Assembly: GCA_030151865.1 (NCBI GenBank)
Contig: JASLCK010000277.1
Span: 1-15,936 of the forward strand
Source: Rhodospirillaceae bacterium
GTDB taxonomy: Bacteria > Pseudomonadota > Alphaproteobacteria > Rhodospirillales > Magnetospirillaceae
DNA: 15,936 bases
Direction of reading: 5' to 3'
Part shown: piece by piece, positions 14,462 to 15,936 of the stretch
Layout: each line of letters opens with the position of its first letter
Numbering within the stretch: position 1 is the first letter of the stretch
The notes under the pieces: generated by a model
What the model was told of the DNA's origin: nothing
The model's database searches: none
Seen by the model: the letters and a program-made list of their open reading frames with translations, nothing else
Translations under genes and position numbers: made by a program

Positions 14462-14857
14462 TCAGTTGGCCGTGAGGCCGGCGTTGCTCAGACGCGTGTT
14501 GACGTCATGTTCCAGATTGCGGATCCAGAAATTGTAATGGTCATGGATGGTGCCGTTTTCGGCATTCATGCCAGTGCTGTTTTTATAAGCGATGCGCCAG
14601 GTCTTTTGATCGAAATAGATATCAACCACGGCTGCGGTTTTGCTGCTGGTTTGGGTCGCAACCAGATGGCCGGGGGCAGCTCTTTCGAATGTCCAATGAC
14701 GCAATTGGCCCGCCTCGACAATCATGCTCTCGATCTTATCAAGAGACAGGGTCTGCGCCTGAGTCGGGATCGGGTCATTCACGTTGTAAATGGTTTCGTG
14801 CTTATAAGCGCAAGATGCCAAGAAAGCAGCCAACAGCAGCACCGACACTTTCTTCAT
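14462..14857 (-). CDS. Small lipoprotein of unknown function, possible ApeA-like protein
   Basis: A 131-residue lipoprotein with a signal peptide ending in the lipobox LASC (Cys16). The mature part contains a pattern I associate with a widespread family of small exported proteobacterial proteins: RHWTFERAAPGHLVATQ, then AVVDIYFDQKTWRIAYKNS, then IHDHYNFWIRNLEHDVNTRL. The fold is probably a small alpha/beta domain; no catalytic residues can be named. APE clusters often start with a small excreted protein called ApeA, and this gene lies just outside apeC and the PPTase, so it may be the counterpart; I cannot confirm this. It converges with the PPTase gene, with only 5 nt between the stops. AAAGGA lies about 10 nt upstream of the ATG. 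Confidence 0.82.
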   Translation of the reverse strand: MKKVSVLLLAAFLASCAYKHETIYNVNDPIPTQAQTLSLDKIESMIVEAGQLRHWTFERAAPGHLVATQTSSKTAAVVDIYFDQKTWRIAYKNSTGMNAENGTIHDHYNFWIRNLEHDVNTRLSNAGLTAN

Positions 14858-15008
14858 ATCAATCCATTCCTTTTAAAGGATCGCGCCGTGACTTTTTTAG
14901 CGCGGCAGAAATCTGCTTAAAACCATGCATCATGGCATTTTATCAGTCAACATCATCCATGGGTTGTGTTGCGGAGAAAATTTCCATAGCGATGGTTGGT
15001 GTGGGCGT
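14858..15008 (-). promoter_or_regulatory. Leader region with stacked inverted repeats before the small lipoprotein gene
   Basis: The 151-bp gap is AT-richer than the genes and contains four inverted repeats close together: CCATG-CAT-CATGG (14923-14935), GCAGA-AA-TCTGC (14905-14916), CGCGC (14882-14886) with GCGCG (14900-14904), and TCCTTT-T-AAAGGA (14868-14880). The last one includes the probable Shine-Dalgarno sequence of the lipoprotein gene, read on the minus strand. A TTGACT element followed by AT-rich sequence lies near 14948-14953 on the minus strand and may be a -35 box, but the -10 partner is weak. The region may hold a promoter, an operator and a leader hairpin. Confidence 0.4.
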
Positions 15009-15860
15009 TTAGTTCCGGCTCAGCAAGTCGGCCCAATCGCGGGCCCAGCAGCAGGTGTGGGTGAAGTCAGGGACTTCCACCAGCCGGGCCGGGGTCTCGG
15101 GCGGCAGGCGTTTGAGGTAGGATTGTACGACGTCGGTGCCCACTGTACGGTCCTTGGCTCCGGTGAAATGCAGTTGCGGGATGCGGGCCAGGGTTTCGGG
15201 GGGAAGCTGGGCGGGATCAAGCGATCCGCTTAAGGGGGACAGCCCATCGCGGTGAGTCCAGTACCCCAGATCAAGATCGGCGGCCACGGTGATGACTTGT
15301 GCGACGTCATCGCGCCGCGCCGCCAGCAGCATGGCCAGGGCACCGCCGCCGGAATAGCCGGTCAAGATCAGTCGTTCGGCATGACTTTGCTGTTTTAATT
15401 GGTCCAGGGCGGCGCTCAGGCTGTCGATCACCTCGGGCGCGTAGCGGCTGGTGGTCCAATATGCGGTGCGGCAGGTTCGCCCATGGGCTGGCAGAGTATA
15501 TTGGCAAGGACGGCCCAGCCATGCCACCGGTCCCGCTGTGGGGTCGGCCAGGGCCAGTTTCAGGGCAACCGGATCGGTCGGCGTGGGATCTATGGCGGGT
15601 TTGCTGGGGGTGACATAGGCAAGGCCGTCGCCCTCCAGATAGACCCGCAAGGTTTTGCCGGCGCGACTGGGCGGCGTGGCTGTGGCCAGATCGAACATCC
15701 GTGCCGTCAGGACATTCCATTCCCATCCGGCGGCGCGGGCCACTTCCAGCCCAGTGCCCTGGCGAGAGGACGCGCAGGCGGAAACCAGCAGCACCAGCGA
15801 CAGAACAATCAATCGACCGATTTTTGAGCGGCTTGATTGCCCGTGATCTCGCAAAGCCAT
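15009..15860 (-). CDS. Lipoprotein with alpha/beta-hydrolase fold (serine hydrolase)
   Basis: A 283-residue protein. Residues 1-29 have a basic start, a hydrophobic stretch and the lipobox VSAC, so it is probably anchored in the periplasmic face of a membrane, most likely the outer one. The body is an alpha/beta hydrolase: a VYLEGDG strand-turn that may form the oxyanion hole, the nucleophile elbow GYSGGGA, an Asp in GAKDRTVGTD and a C-terminal His in DFTHTCCWARDW. The substrate is unknown; an ester or lipid is plausible. It lies upstream of the small lipoprotein gene on the same strand but with 151 bp between, so it is perhaps a separate transcript. A GGGAGG lies upstream of the ATG at 15860. 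Positions 15861-15936 contain nothing else I can support. Confidence 0.85.
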   Translation of the reverse strand: MALRDHGQSSRSKIGRLIVLSLVLLVSACASSRQGTGLEVARAAGWEWNVLTARMFDLATATPPSRAGKTLRVYLEGDGLAYVTPSKPAIDPTPTDPVALKLALADPTAGPVAWLGRPCQYTLPAHGRTCRTAYWTTSRYAPEVIDSLSAALDQLKQQSHAERLILTGYSGGGALAMLLAARRDDVAQVITVAADLDLGYWTHRDGLSPLSGSLDPAQLPPETLARIPQLHFTGAKDRTVGTDVVQSYLKRLPPETPARLVEVPDFTHTCCWARDWADLLSRN

Positions 15861-15936
15861 ACCCGATCTATCCTCCCGTTCTTGTTGCCGAGAAGGTTAC
15901 CTTAGCCGTCATAAGGCTGGCAAAGGTCGGGCGAGA

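Noticed and set aside
14462..14490. GGCC-GTGA-GGCC hairpin at the convergent end of the PPTase and small lipoprotein genes
   Set aside because: Short stem inside coding sequence with no U-run; not a convincing terminator.
1..15936. CRISPR arrays, tRNA or rRNA genes, insertion sequences
   Set aside because: I saw no regularly spaced direct repeats, no tRNA-like cloverleaf, no transposase motifs and no terminal inverted repeats; the sequence is almost wholly protein-coding.

Overview
The window carries an almost complete aryl polyene (APE) biosynthesis cluster: sixteen named genes, apeC to apeR, on the minus strand in the same alphabetical order as the ape genes of Escherichia coli and Xenorhabdus. 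The host looks like a moderately GC-rich Gram-negative bacterium: there are lipoprotein signal peptides, a LolA-like carrier, an LpxL-like acyltransferase domain and an RND/MMPL exporter. It is probably a pseudomonadote and perhaps an alphaproteobacterium, but nothing in the sequence proves the class.

Layout from left to right. Positions 1-145 hold the 3' end of an unidentified plus-strand gene. Positions 146-300 hold a hairpin whose T-rich tail lies on the minus strand, so it probably ends the ape transcript. Positions 301-13714 hold the minus-strand operon, transcribed from right to left: apeC (KS-like chain-length factor), apeD (acyltransferase), apeE and apeF (two acyl carrier proteins), apeG (membrane protein), apeH (acyl-ACP ligase), apeI (dehydratase), apeJ (glycosyltransferase fused to an acyltransferase), apeK (thioesterase), apeL (LolA-like), apeM (exporter), a tiny 24-codon ORF, apeN (lipoprotein), apeO (ketosynthase), apeP (dehydratase), apeQ (ketoreductase) and apeR (ketosynthase). 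Almost all junctions overlap by 1-20 nt, so translation is probably coupled along the operon. Positions 13715-13799 are a divergent intergenic region. A phosphopantetheinyl transferase gene reads rightward at 13800-14456. Two minus-strand lipoprotein genes follow: a 131-residue protein of unknown function (14462-14857) and a serine-hydrolase-like lipoprotein (15009-15860).

How it should work, from the known APE pathway. The PPTase arms ApeE and ApeF. ApeH loads an aryl acid (4-hydroxybenzoate in the studied systems). ApeO with ApeC, and ApeR, condense malonyl units. ApeQ reduces, and ApeI with ApeP dehydrate, to build the conjugated polyene. ApeK, ApeJ and ApeD would release the chain and attach it to a lipid or sugar-lipid anchor. 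ApeG, ApeM, ApeL and ApeN would move the product across the inner membrane and periplasm to the outer membrane.

The cluster type is known. The less ordinary points are the coupled 24-codon ORF between apeM and apeN, a Shine-Dalgarno sequence before apeL that matches the whole 16S rRNA tail, the absence of the ring methyltransferase ApeB, and two extra lipoprotein genes next to the cluster.
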